Of a stretch of DNA of 32,398 bases, positions 1-8,190 are shown one piece after another. How positions within the stretch are numbered: the stretch's first letter is position 1; each line of letters begins with the position of its first letter. The stretch covers positions 1 to 32,398 of the forward strand of contig JALHNI010000075.1 in NCBI GenBank assembly GCA_022843605.1, in the 5' to 3' direction. The DNA comes from Bryobacter sp. GTDB taxonomy: Bacteria > Acidobacteriota > Terriglobia > Bryobacterales > Bryobacteraceae. The notes beneath the pieces are model-generated. The model was not told where the DNA came from, did no database searches, and saw only the letters and a list, made by a program, of their open reading frames with translations. The position numbers and the translations under genes were made by a program.

Positions 1-1475
1 GTGGCGTTTATCTGACTTGGCGTTCCTATCGTCGGTTTACCTGCTTTGTTTAACTCGAACGTTACTTTCTTTGGCTCCCTGCCATAACATCGAATCGCGT
101 CTACCAATCCTACGGGCTGGTCTTCCGTTAGATCCAACTGACCATTCATTAGGGAGATCGCAACTCCCGGTCGCGCGTCCCCTATCAACCGCAACTCTTC
201 CGTCATCACCGGAACAAATGTGAGCAAAGCAGAGCAATCGGAGTTGATTGTCAATCGAGCGTCTTTCGCGCCAAGAATGCTGTCGGGTCCCCAGTACACA
301 TCCTTGCTCCTTGGCTTTACGTTTTCCTTCGCGATACAGGCATCCGGCGGCCTAACTCCCGCCATCCTCAACAATAATGGAGCGCCGACCCACGCGCAAG
401 CCATCAATAACACAAGGACAATCAAGCGAGTGGCCACGTAGCGCCAATTGGGCATAATCGATCCAACACTCTTCTCCGGTCTGATTGGCGATCCTTCCAG
501 AAACGGAATCCAGGTTTCGCGATAGTTGAGCGCGTAGAAATAGTCGGAATGGCCGAATCTAGGCCGGTATTGCTGAATGAGACAGGGATCTAAACTATCG
601 AATCCGTGAAGACCCGATTGGCCCGCGTCTGGTACAACCCATTCAACCACTCTCGCCCAAAAGTCGTTGCCACCGTACTGGTTCAAAATCGCGCGCACGT
701 TCCCGGACTGCAAATATGATTGCCAAGGATACGACCGGGCTACAATCGACCCGCACAAGATGACACGATCAAATTTGACCTCGGGATACTTAGCGATGGC
801 TCCGGCCACTATGTAGGAGCCGAGACTATGAGCGATGATGGACGGGCGCGCGCAGTGACCGGAATCGCACTGACGGGTGTATTCGTCGCGGAACCATTCG
901 ATTTTCTTGTTCCGAGAAGGACTGAAGAGGAGTTGAAGTGCCAAAAAATATCCGTAGTCTAGCGGTACTGGCACAAAACCAGCTTCAGCGAGGAGCGGTA
1001 CGGCATCCTTCTGCCACTTCCCAGAAGTCCGAATACCATGTATCGACATAACGTATCGAGAGCTCTTCAGGGCAAGTTTGTGCAGGGCATCAAGTAATCG
1101 AAGGTAACCTCCAGGGCTGAAGTAGTCGATGGGCTCACACATTCCGAAGACATCCGGAATTGACGAAGTATCAAGCCGCAGCGGAACCATCGCCGGAGCT
1201 CCATTCTCATCGGTCCTGTGATGCTCAATAGCTCGCACAACTTCGCCAACCAGTTGTCCACAGCTAGATATCGAGTCTTCGGAAACACAAAACACAACAA
1301 CGTCCGCGCGACTAAGCGTGCGATCAATCTCCTCGAGCAGTCGTGCTGCGCGATCCAGGGTAATTTCTGTAAGCCACACTTGGAAACCATCGTCACTCAG
1401 GCGTTGGCGTAAGGCGTCGGCTACCGTCTGGTCCTCAGAAACGTGGCTAATGTAGATATCGAGCTGCCTTTTCAT
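1..1475 (-). CDS. TIR domain - alpha/beta hydrolase - membrane anchor fusion protein (3' end beyond window)
   Basis: An open frame runs from ATG at 1475 through 491 codons to the window edge without a stop. Residues 1-135 look like a TIR domain: N-terminal DIYISHVSEDQTVADAL, then FQVWL, then a helix with SISSCGQLVGE, whose Glu78 aligns with the usual TIR NADase glutamate. Residues 138-330 look like an alpha/beta hydrolase: MSIHGIR oxyanion strand, IIAHSLGS nucleophile elbow (Ser217), NQYGGND (Asp271 as likely acid) and FGHSDYF (His309). A hydrophobic helix at about 347-371 is followed by a polar C-terminal region. TIR domains often cleave NAD+ or make signal nucleotides in bacterial immunity; the hydrolase could be a lipase or esterase. 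The function is inferred and the natural substrate unknown. The start has only a weak GAG ribosome site, and no stop is visible because the gene is cut by the window. Confidence 0.8.
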   Translation of the reverse strand, partial: MKRQLDIYISHVSEDQTVADALRQRLSDDGFQVWLTEITLDRAARLLEEIDRTLSRADVVVFCVSEDSISSCGQLVGEVVRAIEHHRTDENGAPAMVPLRLDTSSIPDVFGMCEPIDYFSPGGYLRLLDALHKLALKSSRYVMSIHGIRTSGKWQKDAVPLLAEAGFVPVPLDYGYFLALQLLFSPSRNKKIEWFRDEYTRQCDSGHCARPSIIAHSLGSYIVAGAIAKYPEVKFDRVILCGSIVARSYPWQSYLQSGNVRAILNQYGGNDFWARVVEWVVPDAGQSGLHGFDSLDPCLIQQYRPRFGHSDYFYALNYRETWIPFLEGSPIRPEKSVGSIMPNWRYVATRLIVLVLLMACAWVGAPLLLRMAGVRPPDACIAKENVKPRSKDVYWGPDSILGAKDARLTINSDCSALLTFVPVMTEELRLIGDARPGVAISLMNGQLDLTEDQPVGLVDAIRCYGREPKKVTFELNKAGKPTIGTPSQINA

Positions 1476-1569
1476 GATGGTTTGCTCAGTATATATCCTT
1501 GTCAGGACGAGAGTTCAGAATAGAGCTGAGCATCCAGCCGAATCGCAAAGCAAAGCCGGAGCATCAAGC

Positions 1570-1632
1570 TGAAGGAGTCGCCGCGACACTGATATGAGCC
1601 GAGGGTACCCGTCACGCCGGGGGCAGTCCGAC
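1570..1632. repeat. Solitary RAYT-flank / REP-like repeat copy
   Basis: This stretch (AAGGAGTCGCCGC, then TGATATGAGCCGAG and GTACCCGTC) closely matches 20548-20620 and, more loosely, 9303-9355 and the reverse complement of 7290-7350. In those places it lies immediately downstream of decayed RAYT transposase genes. Here it stands alone, as REP-type sequences do. Confidence 0.6.
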
Positions 1633-1725
1633 CCGCAAAACTCGAGGCCAAGATGGGGCGCTACTCCTTTCCTGTAGGACGCTTTCATTCCCTACTACCT
1701 GCCGGTTTATCCCGGCGCACTGTCA

Positions 1726-1770
1726 GGCACCCTGGCATCGGCACCCTGGCATCTCAGGCACCCTGGCATC
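1726..1770. repeat. Three tandem copies of a 14-bp unit
   Basis: GGCACCCTGGCATC occurs at 1726-1739, 1740-1753 and 1757-1770, the last after a 3-bp spacer. It lies in the 420-bp gap between the metalloprotease gene and the TIR gene, where I see no convincing coding sequence. Confidence 0.85.
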
Positions 1771-1895
1771 GTCTTCCCGCGTCGAACCTAAGATCCTCAA
1801 TTCTACCTGGTCGCGTTTTTCGAGGGCAGGTCAGAAGCATCCATCCGCGAGGGGCCCTCGAAGCTCGGCATCAGCCACAAGCTGCTCGCACGGGC

Positions 1896-2909
1896 TCAAT
1901 CGACGGATGAACGTCTGTAGTAGTCGCCGAGCCCCGCCCGCAAACGCGTTCTGTATGCATCACCGTCGCGTGAAGTCCAGAAGGATTCTTGTTCGAGATA
2001 CCGATTTATGTCGTGATTCAGGGCGGCAACAGTAGCGTGAACTAACAATACAAATTGTGCATGTGGGATGCATGCCTCAAGGCCAGGACGGACTTGCGCG
2101 CACCAGCTCACCACCGCATCCATGATACGGCCTATTCTCATAGCGGGATGAGGGTGAGTTGCTTCGATCAAGGCTGATAGGGTCAGGCGGCTCGGCCGAA
2201 ATCTCAGGAGGAAGAAGCTGGTGACGGCCACCACGAAAAGCCAAATAAGGAGCATCGGACCATCATTCGCAAAACCTGACTTATATGCCAGGTGAGGCAG
2301 CCATCTTGCGCCGTCGTCTTCGAACAGATTCTTAAGAACCATTAAGGTGGCCGTCTGATCCGCAACACACTCCTCTATTTGCGATTTCAGATTCCCGCCA
2401 CCAACGATTTGAATCTCTTGAGGCACTGCGGATCGATTGATCGTTAGCGCGCCATCGTGATCCTCGATGAGGTGTGCGTATTCATGACACACGATGAAAT
2501 TGAAGAGAATATAGAAGAAGAGTGCCTGCAGATTATTTCGTTTGTCTTTCACAACCTCTAACTCCAGCACGTCCAATAGTCGTGGATGCTGGCTTAACAT
2601 TGTGGCGTTATCCGCGATCTTGAACACCAACCCACTGGTGATGCCGATAAAGCTGCCGCATCCATCCGGCATGGCAATGGCATTCTCAAGCTCGGAATCG
2701 ATGTAGTCAAAGTGGTAGGGAGAGTGACTAAGGTGAGCGGGCGACTGGTTGTCGGCTTTCGCCAAGGCAGAGTTCAGAGATCGCTGAAACTCTCTTAGTT
2801 GGCCAGCGACTTCGACGGGATAGGCTGAAAGATCATCCCTTCCTCTATATCGCGTCTTCGCCCTGATGAGGGTGTCAAACTGGTCTGCGAGAGCGGCTCG
2901 AGTGTCCAA
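1896..2909 (-). CDS. Membrane-associated zinc metalloprotease, M48/Lit-like
   Basis: The 337-residue product has a gluzincin-type zinc site: CHEYAH at 141-146 (His142, Glu143, His146) and EECVAD near 179-184, giving a third ligand of the ExxxD kind (Glu180, Asp184). A hydrophobic helix lies at about 218-236, followed by THPHPAMRIGRI, which resembles the His/Pro-Arg segment after the active site in M48 and Lit-type peptidases. Lit is a phage-exclusion protease that cleaves EF-Tu; the resemblance here is only in motif order, so a defence role is inference from the neighbouring TIR gene. The start is TTG at 2909 just after an in-frame TAG; no strong ribosome site is visible and a later start is possible. 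Same strand as the TIR gene, 420 bp upstream of it. Confidence 0.7.
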   Translation of the reverse strand: MDTRAALADQFDTLIRAKTRYRGRDDLSAYPVEVAGQLREFQRSLNSALAKADNQSPAHLSHSPYHFDYIDSELENAIAMPDGCGSFIGITSGLVFKIADNATMLSQHPRLLDVLELEVVKDKRNNLQALFFYILFNFIVCHEYAHLIEDHDGALTINRSAVPQEIQIVGGGNLKSQIEECVADQTATLMVLKNLFEDDGARWLPHLAYKSGFANDGPMLLIWLFVVAVTSFFLLRFRPSRLTLSALIEATHPHPAMRIGRIMDAVVSWCAQVRPGLEACIPHAQFVLLVHATVAALNHDINRYLEQESFWTSRDGDAYRTRLRAGLGDYYRRSSVD

Positions 2910-2919
2910 GGTGTCAGCT

Positions 2920-3237
2920 TTAGTCTAGCTGATAGAGGAGCGCGTTCGGCTTCAGATGCGCTGGTATGCAGTTAGCGTGCGTATTCCGGCGAAGGTGAAC
3001 GCGATTCCGGGATGAAGGTGAACGGGATTCCGGGCTATCCGAACACAGATCACGGAGCGGAGCGACGCTGACCTTGTGATTGTCGATGAAGTGTTGGGCT
3101 TCGTCAAGGTCGTCGTCAAGGTCGTCGTCGGGACACGCAGACGTGTACGACACCGATCCCCCGACTAAGGGTAGCAAGCGGCCCCGCGGCTTGAGGCATT
3201 GCGTGGTCCGCCGCAGATACTCGCCTTGAGAATTCAA
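2920..3237 (-). CDS. Doubtful small ORF with internal tandem repeats
   Basis: A 105-codon frame starts at TTG 3237, overlapping the upstream gene's stop as TTGA, and ends 10 bp before the metalloprotease start. I recognise no domain. Two 12-bp repeats (GTCAAGGTCGTC, 3103-3126) encode an acidic DDDLDDDLDE run, and two 21-bp repeats (2991-3011 and 3014-3034) encode a serine/arginine-rich stretch. It may be a translationally coupled small protein or just remnant sequence. Confidence 0.25.
   Translation of the reverse strand: MNSQGEYLRRTTQCLKPRGRLLPLVGGSVSYTSACPDDDLDDDLDEAQHFIDNHKVSVAPLRDLCSDSPESRSPSSRNRVHLRRNTHANCIPAHLKPNALLYQLD
2991..3034. repeat. Two near-identical 21-bp tandem copies
   Basis: The unit begins GAAGGTGAACG and ends GATTCCGGG; the copies differ at one base and are separated by AT. 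They lie inside the doubtful ORF at 2920-3237. Confidence 0.8.
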
Positions 3238-4160
3238 TGGGACTTCCCCAGGAGCTTGAGCAGTCCCTTGTCGACACCGGGATAGTAGGCCCAGTCACCG
3301 TTCTTGAAGCTCATCAGGAGCGTATCTTCAGCCAGCGGATAGTCGGTAACGGTCGTACTGAACTGCTTCCTTCCTTTTGCGTTCAAGCCCGTGATGGTGA
3401 AGTCGTAGGTTCCCGGTGCCAAACTTGTGGTTGAGAGCGTGACGCCGAGCGCTTCGCGTTGGGGCACGAAGTGCAGGCTGAGCTTTGCACTCGCATTCGG
3501 TGCGATCACGAGGCCTGAAAAGAATCCGGCGATGCGGTCCGTGTCCTTGCCGGTTGGATCGATATGCACCAGTTTGGACTCATCGAACTCTGTGTAGGCT
3601 GCATAAGCCCATCGTCGGTTCCGGTCTGACGTCAACTCTGCGGTCATCAGGATGCACGCCACCGCTGCGTGACGGGCTCCGGAATTGTGGAGCGAGTGAG
3701 GTATGATGAACGCGGGCGTTGTCCGAGGATCTCCCAGGAAGGGGCGAATCACGTCATCGGGCGGGCGAGTATACAGTCCGAGCCGGGCAGGATGTTCGAG
3801 AAACCAGGCGCGAACTCCCACGGGGTCTTTGGCGTTCACCGCGGGTGCGAGGGCCGCATGGACTATGTTTCGCGCGGATGTGGAGGGTTGGTCCGCAAGA
3901 AGGTCCTTGATCGCCATATCTAGGAGTACGGATTGCTGATTGCCGGCGACGATGCCCAATATCGTCACCTGATTGACCGTACACGTAAGCCGCGGACCCT
4001 GCACGAAACGGGGATAGAAATTGAGCCACACAGCGGCAATAGCAAAGCACAACGAGAGGCGCGACTCAAAGAGCTGCGGCCAAGTAAGCGACAACCAGAC
4101 CGTGCCGACGATGGCCCAGGCGATCCAGAAGCTGATATTAATCCACGTCCGACTACCCAT
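3234..4160 (-). CDS. Two-helix membrane protein of unknown function
   Basis: The frame gives about 308 residues from ATG 4160, preferred over the earlier in-frame codon at 4217 because AGGA sits eight bases upstream of it. Two hydrophobic segments occur near the N-terminus (INISFWIAWAIVGTVWLSL and LCFAIAAVWLNFY), so the protein is probably membrane-anchored with a soluble remainder. The C-terminal half reads like a beta-rich domain (LAPGTYDFTITGLNAKG resembles an Ig-like or carboxypeptidase-regulatory-like strand pattern). I do not recognise the family. It is the most upstream gene of the minus-strand set ending in the metalloprotease and TIR genes; a 15-bp inverted repeat at 4223-4237 lies 63 bp upstream. 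Confidence 0.6.
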   Translation of the reverse strand: MGSRTWINISFWIAWAIVGTVWLSLTWPQLFESRLSLCFAIAAVWLNFYPRFVQGPRLTCTVNQVTILGIVAGNQQSVLLDMAIKDLLADQPSTSARNIVHAALAPAVNAKDPVGVRAWFLEHPARLGLYTRPPDDVIRPFLGDPRTTPAFIIPHSLHNSGARHAAVACILMTAELTSDRNRRWAYAAYTEFDESKLVHIDPTGKDTDRIAGFFSGLVIAPNASAKLSLHFVPQREALGVTLSTTSLAPGTYDFTITGLNAKGRKQFSTTVTDYPLAEDTLLMSFKNGDWAYYPGVDKGLLKLLGKSH

Positions 4161-4222
4161 AAGCTGTATCCTAAGCGAAAAGCAGGGGCAAAGCCCCCGT
4201 TCTCCCGATCCCATCATTTACG

Positions 4223-4237
4223 CCGTTTGACAAACGG
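4223..4237. promoter_or_regulatory. Operator-like inverted repeat
   Basis: CCGTTTG-A-CAAACGG is a perfect 7+1+7 palindrome between the convergent DPP-IV-like gene end and the membrane-protein gene at 4160. The one-base centre suits a dimeric protein site better than a terminator hairpin, and no T tract follows. The regulator is unknown. Confidence 0.35.
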
Positions 4238-4335
4238 TAGGGAATCCCCCCCAAGGAGAGAGCGCCGGCATCACCGGGTTTTTCGCCGCCCAAAAGGCAT
4301 CACCCGAGTGAACCCCGCGGGCCGCCCGGTCGTCG

Positions 4336-6603
4336 CTACTTGACGCGCGCCGGAAGATTCTCTTCGAAGTAGCGGGCGATGCGCGAGTAGAGGTGGAGCG
4401 ACGTCCCCTCGCCCTCGGCGATCGCGTGGGACCGGTTGGGATACACCATCACATCGAACGTCTTGCGGAGCGCGATCAGCCGGTTGATCAGCTTCTCCGT
4501 TCCCTGGTAGTGCACATTGTCATCGCCGGTGCCGTGGACGATCAGCAGCTTGCCGCTTAATCCCTCGGCAAAGTTGATCGGCGAACCGATCCGGTATCCC
4601 TCGGCATTCTCGCCGGGCAGGCCCATGTAGCGCTCCTGGTAGATGGTGTCGTAGAGCTTCTGGTCCGGCACCGGCGCCACCGACACTCCGGCTTTGAACA
4701 ACTCGGGAGAACGGAACATCAGGTTCAACGTATTCGAGCCGCCCCCGCTCCAGCCCCAGACACCGACTCTGGCCAGGTCGATGTCGCTGCGCAGCCGTCC
4801 CAGCGCCAAGACGGCTTCGGTCTGGTCCTGCGCCGACAGCACGCCCACTTCGCCATAGATCGACTTGCGCCAGGCGCGGCCCTTCGGCGCGGGCGTCCCC
4901 CGGTTGTCGAAGCTCGCCACCAAGTAACCTTCATTCGCCAGCGCCCGGTGAAACAGCCCGCGCTTGCCCGGCCAAGCGTCCGTCACCGTCACTCCAGCCG
5001 GTTCGCCGTACACATAAACAATCAGCGGATACTTGCGGCGCGGACTGTAGTTGGGCGGCTTCATCAACCAGCCGTCCAGCGTCACGCCAGAGTCGAGACT
5101 TACTTTGAGGAACTCCGCCGGCGCGGCGGCGAGCGCCGCCGCGTTTGTCCGCAAGACCTTGTTCTCCTCCAGCCGCCGCACCACGCGATGCTCCGGGAGC
5201 CGCAACAGTTCCACCACCGGCGGGCGATGGAAGCGCGAGTAAGTGTGCACGGCCCATTTGCAATCGGGCGAGATGTCGTAGTGATGCCATCCTGGTTGCG
5301 TGGCCGGGGTGAGGAGTTCGGGTTCACCTGGACGGTCCACCGCGGCGCGATAAAGCAGCCGCTGCGTGGCGTCCTGGGGTGAGGCCAAAAAGTAGATCCA
5401 CTTGCCGTCCGGCGCGATCGCCTGCGTCGCGACGACGTCGTAGGCGCCCGGCGTCAGCAACCTGGGCTCTGTATGATTGGGCTCGGTATGATTGGGCGCG
5501 GGGCCATCGAAGCCGGCCGCATAGGCGTGCCGCCAGCCGTCGCGGTCGCTTAGCCACACATACCGCTTGCCGTCGTCGAGCCACTCGAAGCCTTCGGTGC
5601 CGGCACGCACGGATTGCTCATTCTCGGCCACATCCACCCAGGTCTCGTCGGTATCGCGAAAGACGACCTTGGCCGCGCCGGTCTTCGGGTCCGCCACCAG
5701 GATCGCCGCCGTATTCTGCTTGCGGTTCAGCTGGCCGATCGCCAGCGAGCTGCCGCCCGCCACCCAGCCGAGCCGGAAAAGATAGTGTTCGCGCGGGTCG
5801 CCGGGAACGTCCATCCAACGCGCCTTTCCTCCCTCAGCCGGAACCACCCCGATGCGGACCGCGGAGTTCTTCGTACCGGCCTTCGGATACGGAATCTTCT
5901 GAATGGCGGGATAGAGCGAGTCCGTGTTGTTCACCAGCGGGAACGTCTCCACGCCGCTGAGATCGAAGTTCCAGAAAGCGATCGAGCGGCCATCGGGCGA
6001 CCACCGGTAGCCGTCGCGTAGATTCAGCTCTTCCTCGTTAACCCAATCGGAGGTGCCGTTGACGATCGTGGCGCTCCCATCCGTCGTCAAGGCCCGGATC
6101 TTGCCCGTCGCCAGTTCCTCGACATAGAGATTGTTCGCCCGGACGTAAGCGACGCGTTCGCTATCGGGCGAAAATTTCGCAAACATTAACGAAGCGGCCG
6201 GCGCGTCGCCGCCGAGTTTACGCAGCTTGCCGGACGTCCGGTCGAGTAACCAGTAGTCGCCCCGCGTATTCTGCCGCCATACCTTCTGGCTGTTGGTGAA
6301 CACCAGCAGCTTCTTGCCGTCGCCGCTCCAACGGTAGTCATCGATGGCGAGCGGCAGATGGCCGCCCTCCGGGGTCAGCGACTTGGGATCCACCAACGTC
6401 GTTCGCGTGCCCGTCGCCGTCTCGTGCTCGATGATCGCGGAGCCTTCAAGCGTGGTGAACGCCGCGCCATTCTTCACCCACCGCGCCGGCCCGAAACGCT
6501 TCTCCTCGAAGGCATTGGAGTCGAAAATCCGCTTCAAGGTCTGGTTCAACTCATCGGAGCCGCAGAGCGACGAAATCAGCCCAAACAGGAGCAGGCGATG
6601 CAT
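4336..6603 (-). CDS. Dipeptidyl peptidase IV-like serine peptidase, exported
   Basis: A 755-residue S9B-type prolyl peptidase. A short hydrophobic N-terminus (MHRLLLFGLISSLCGS) suggests export. Residues about 85-480 are the DPP-IV propeller, with the substrate-amine motif SDWVNEEE at 185-192 (Glu190-192). The C-terminal hydrolase domain has GWSGGGS with Ser619, VHGTGDDNVHY with Asp694/695, and NRSHAI with His726, a full triad matching the DPP-IV arrangement. Such enzymes remove X-Pro or X-Ala dipeptides from peptides. The frame is open further upstream, but that extension (to 6798) is a RAYT transposase tail in another context, so ATG 6603 is preferred. A small in-frame repeat encodes NHTEPNHTEP in the propeller. 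Confidence 0.9.
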   Translation of the reverse strand: MHRLLLFGLISSLCGSDELNQTLKRIFDSNAFEEKRFGPARWVKNGAAFTTLEGSAIIEHETATGTRTTLVDPKSLTPEGGHLPLAIDDYRWSGDGKKLLVFTNSQKVWRQNTRGDYWLLDRTSGKLRKLGGDAPAASLMFAKFSPDSERVAYVRANNLYVEELATGKIRALTTDGSATIVNGTSDWVNEEELNLRDGYRWSPDGRSIAFWNFDLSGVETFPLVNNTDSLYPAIQKIPYPKAGTKNSAVRIGVVPAEGGKARWMDVPGDPREHYLFRLGWVAGGSSLAIGQLNRKQNTAAILVADPKTGAAKVVFRDTDETWVDVAENEQSVRAGTEGFEWLDDGKRYVWLSDRDGWRHAYAAGFDGPAPNHTEPNHTEPRLLTPGAYDVVATQAIAPDGKWIYFLASPQDATQRLLYRAAVDRPGEPELLTPATQPGWHHYDISPDCKWAVHTYSRFHRPPVVELLRLPEHRVVRRLEENKVLRTNAAALAAAPAEFLKVSLDSGVTLDGWLMKPPNYSPRRKYPLIVYVYGEPAGVTVTDAWPGKRGLFHRALANEGYLVASFDNRGTPAPKGRAWRKSIYGEVGVLSAQDQTEAVLALGRLRSDIDLARVGVWGWSGGGSNTLNLMFRSPELFKAGVSVAPVPDQKLYDTIYQERYMGLPGENAEGYRIGSPINFAEGLSGKLLIVHGTGDDNVHYQGTEKLINRLIALRKTFDVMVYPNRSHAIAEGEGTSLHLYSRIARYFEENLPARVK

Positions 6604-6619
6604 GGGTGCATGATAGCGC

Positions 6620-6909
6620 CTAACGCTTCCAACTGCGCCCCAGTTTCTCCTCGAACTCGGCCACGAAGGACTCGGGACCGAACGGACGCTCGGCGTGACT
6701 ACACCGGCGCAGCAGATGGTTGAGGACTTCCGGATGGGTGCGGTCGAGCATCTGCTTCCAGCCATCCGCGCCACCGCGTCCATTCCAGAAGGCAACATGC
6801 AGCAGCTCCTTCTTGGCGGCGAACCCGCTGCAATGCCGTTTCGCGCGAGACCAGCGACATTCCCCTGGTTTCAACACCATCCCGGCGCGGACGGCGTTCA
6901 TTTCGACGT
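6620..6909 (-). pseudogene. RAYT (REP-associated tyrosine transposase) C-terminal remnant, copy A
   Basis: Reading leftward, the frame encodes MNAVRAGMV, then DGWKQMLDRTHPEV, HLLRRCSHAERPFGPES and EEKLGRSWKR, the C-terminal part shared by all copies here. It ends prematurely at TAG 6620, just upstream of the DPP-IV-like gene; copies at 9371 and 20630 continue with a further 27 residues. The N-terminal catalytic half is absent. Confidence 0.7.
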
Positions 6910-6940
6910 AGCGCAGCGCGACGTCGAAATGAACGCCGTC
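6890..6940. repeat. Perfect 20-bp inverted repeat with 11-base loop at the RAYT A/B junction
   Basis: GACGGCGTTCATTTCGACGT (6890-6909) is followed by AGCGCAGCGCG and then its exact reverse complement (6921-6940). It is the centre of a larger imperfect palindrome formed by copies A and B. Confidence 0.9.
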
Positions 6941-7276
6941 CTGGTGTCGAGATCAGAGGACTATCGCTGGTCTAGCGAGACGGCATTGCAGCGGGTTCGC
7001 CGCCAAGGAGGTCCTGCTGCATGTTGCCTTCTGGAATGGACGCGGTGGCGCGGATGGCTGGAAGCAGATGCTCGACCGCACCCATCCGGAAGTCCTCAAC
7101 CATCTGTTGCGCCGGTGTAGTTACGAGCGTCCGTTCGGTCCCGAGTCCTTCGTGGCCGAGTTAGAGAAAGACTGGGGCGCAGTTGGAAGCGTTACCCATT
7201 TGATCAGGAGTTGGCAGGCTCCGAGATGTGCCTCATTCTCGAACGGCTCACGCCGGAGACGGCCACCGCAAGCTGA
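6921..7276 (+). pseudogene. RAYT C-terminal remnant, copy B, inverted relative to copy A
   Basis: Fragments in several frames read YRWSS, MLDRTHPEVLNHLLRRC, RPFGPESFVAE and GAVGSV (the frame-shifted GRSWKR tail), so the copy is broken by several indels. Its 3' flank to about 7372 carries the REP-like segment in reverse orientation and a short tandem duplication of GGGCGGCGACTCC. Confidence 0.65.
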
Positions 7277-7372
7277 TTTCGTGCGCCAGGTGCAGGTCGG
7301 CTGGCCCCGGACGCGGCGGGTGCGGTCGGCTCATAGCAGCGTGGGCGGCGACTCCTTGGGCGGCGACTCCTC
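7277..7372. repeat. REP-like 3' flank of RAYT copy B with a tandem duplication
   Basis: The segment (CCAGGTGCAGGTCGGC, CGGTCGGCTCATAGCAG) is the reverse complement counterpart of 9303-9370 and 20548-20629. GGGCGGCGACTCCT occurs twice at the end (around 7345-7372). Confidence 0.6.
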
Positions 7373-7427
7373 GACTCCTAGCTTCATCAGTTCAGCCCGA
7401 GGCAGACGCTTGCGGAATGAATGCAGC

Positions 7428-8183
7428 CTAGACGATCTGGTGCACGACATTGCTGATGAGATCGGCGATGAACGCGTCGGTTTGGATCTTGCCGATGATA
7501 ACGTTGTTGGGGTGCGCTGCGGCGTTGCGTCGGCCCAAGCTCGCGTGCAAGATGTTGTAGATATTTTTCGTGATGATGTTCGCGTCCCGCGCGATGGTCA
7601 GCACTTCGGATTCCTTCAGGTGCTCGTTGAAATCGTCCATGACGACGATCGTCTTGACCTTGGTCTTGTGCGTATTGGGGTGCGCGATCAGCCAGCGGTC
7701 GTTGAAATCCTTGAGACGTTTCGCGAGGATGTGATCGCACAGGTGCGAATAGGCGATATTCCAGGTCATTATTACGGCTCCGCGCATCGAGCTGTGTTTG
7801 TAGCAGATGAGCGCCTCCTGGTAATAGGCGCGGGCCGCCATGTCCGGGATCGTCGCGGCGAGGCCTGCGAGCAGGTCGTTGACTTTGACCGTCACCTCGG
7901 GCGTTCCATACGCCGCGCCGATCTGCTCACGCATCTTGTGCTCCAGCTTGTAGCCGCCGGTGACCTTGATTAGTTCTTTCTTTACTTCGAGATGTTGAAT
8001 GTACCCGCCGAACGAGCTGGGAGCGGCGAAATGAAGCTCGGAATAGCATTTCGAGATGTCCCCGCCCGTGAACGCGACTTTCTTCCTATGGACGTGAAGC
8101 CACCAGCCGAAGATCTTGATGCGTTCGTTATGCGATCTGTCACTGAGGCCGGGGACGGCCGCTTTCAGTGCGGCGAGATCCAT
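7428..8183 (-). CDS. Winged-helix plus HEPN-like protein (putative RNase)
   Basis: A 251-residue soluble protein. Residues 18-85 look like a winged helix (KIFGWWLHVHR...FTGGDISKCYSELHF...GGYKLE). Residues about 115-250 are helical; the end carries RRNAAAHP, i.e. Arg219-Asn220-x3-His224, the RNxxxH form of the Rx4-6H motif of HEPN ribonucleases. HEPN nucleases act in many toxin-antitoxin, abortive-infection and CRISPR effectors. ATG 8183 is only 7 bp after the stop of the upstream gene, with AAGGAA nine bases before it, so the pair is one operon. The winged-helix part resembles the C-terminal domain of its partner. RNase activity is inferred from the motif; no named system with this pair is known to me. 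Confidence 0.7.
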   Translation of the reverse strand: MDLAALKAAVPGLSDRSHNERIKIFGWWLHVHRKKVAFTGGDISKCYSELHFAAPSSFGGYIQHLEVKKELIKVTGGYKLEHKMREQIGAAYGTPEVTVKVNDLLAGLAATIPDMAARAYYQEALICYKHSSMRGAVIMTWNIAYSHLCDHILAKRLKDFNDRWLIAHPNTHKTKVKTIVVMDDFNEHLKESEVLTIARDANIITKNIYNILHASLGRRNAAAHPNNVIIGKIQTDAFIADLISNVVHQIV

Positions 8184-8190
8184 CGCGCGG

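Noticed and set aside
1726..1770. CRISPR-like repeats
   Set aside because: Units are 14 bp with no or 3-bp spacers, so tandem duplication, not an array.
2985..3130. Promoter or attachment site made of repeats
   Set aside because: Repeats are in-frame tandem units without an inverted structure or integrase nearby.
6603..6798. N-terminal extension of the DPP-IV-like protein
   Set aside because: The extra residues read as RAYT tail in another frame and precede the signal-like segment starting at ATG 6603.
7068..7973. 301-codon plus-strand frame opposite the HEPN gene
   Set aside because: Val/Asp/Arg-rich antisense product; its first part is RAYT debris and the rest mirrors the HEPN gene.
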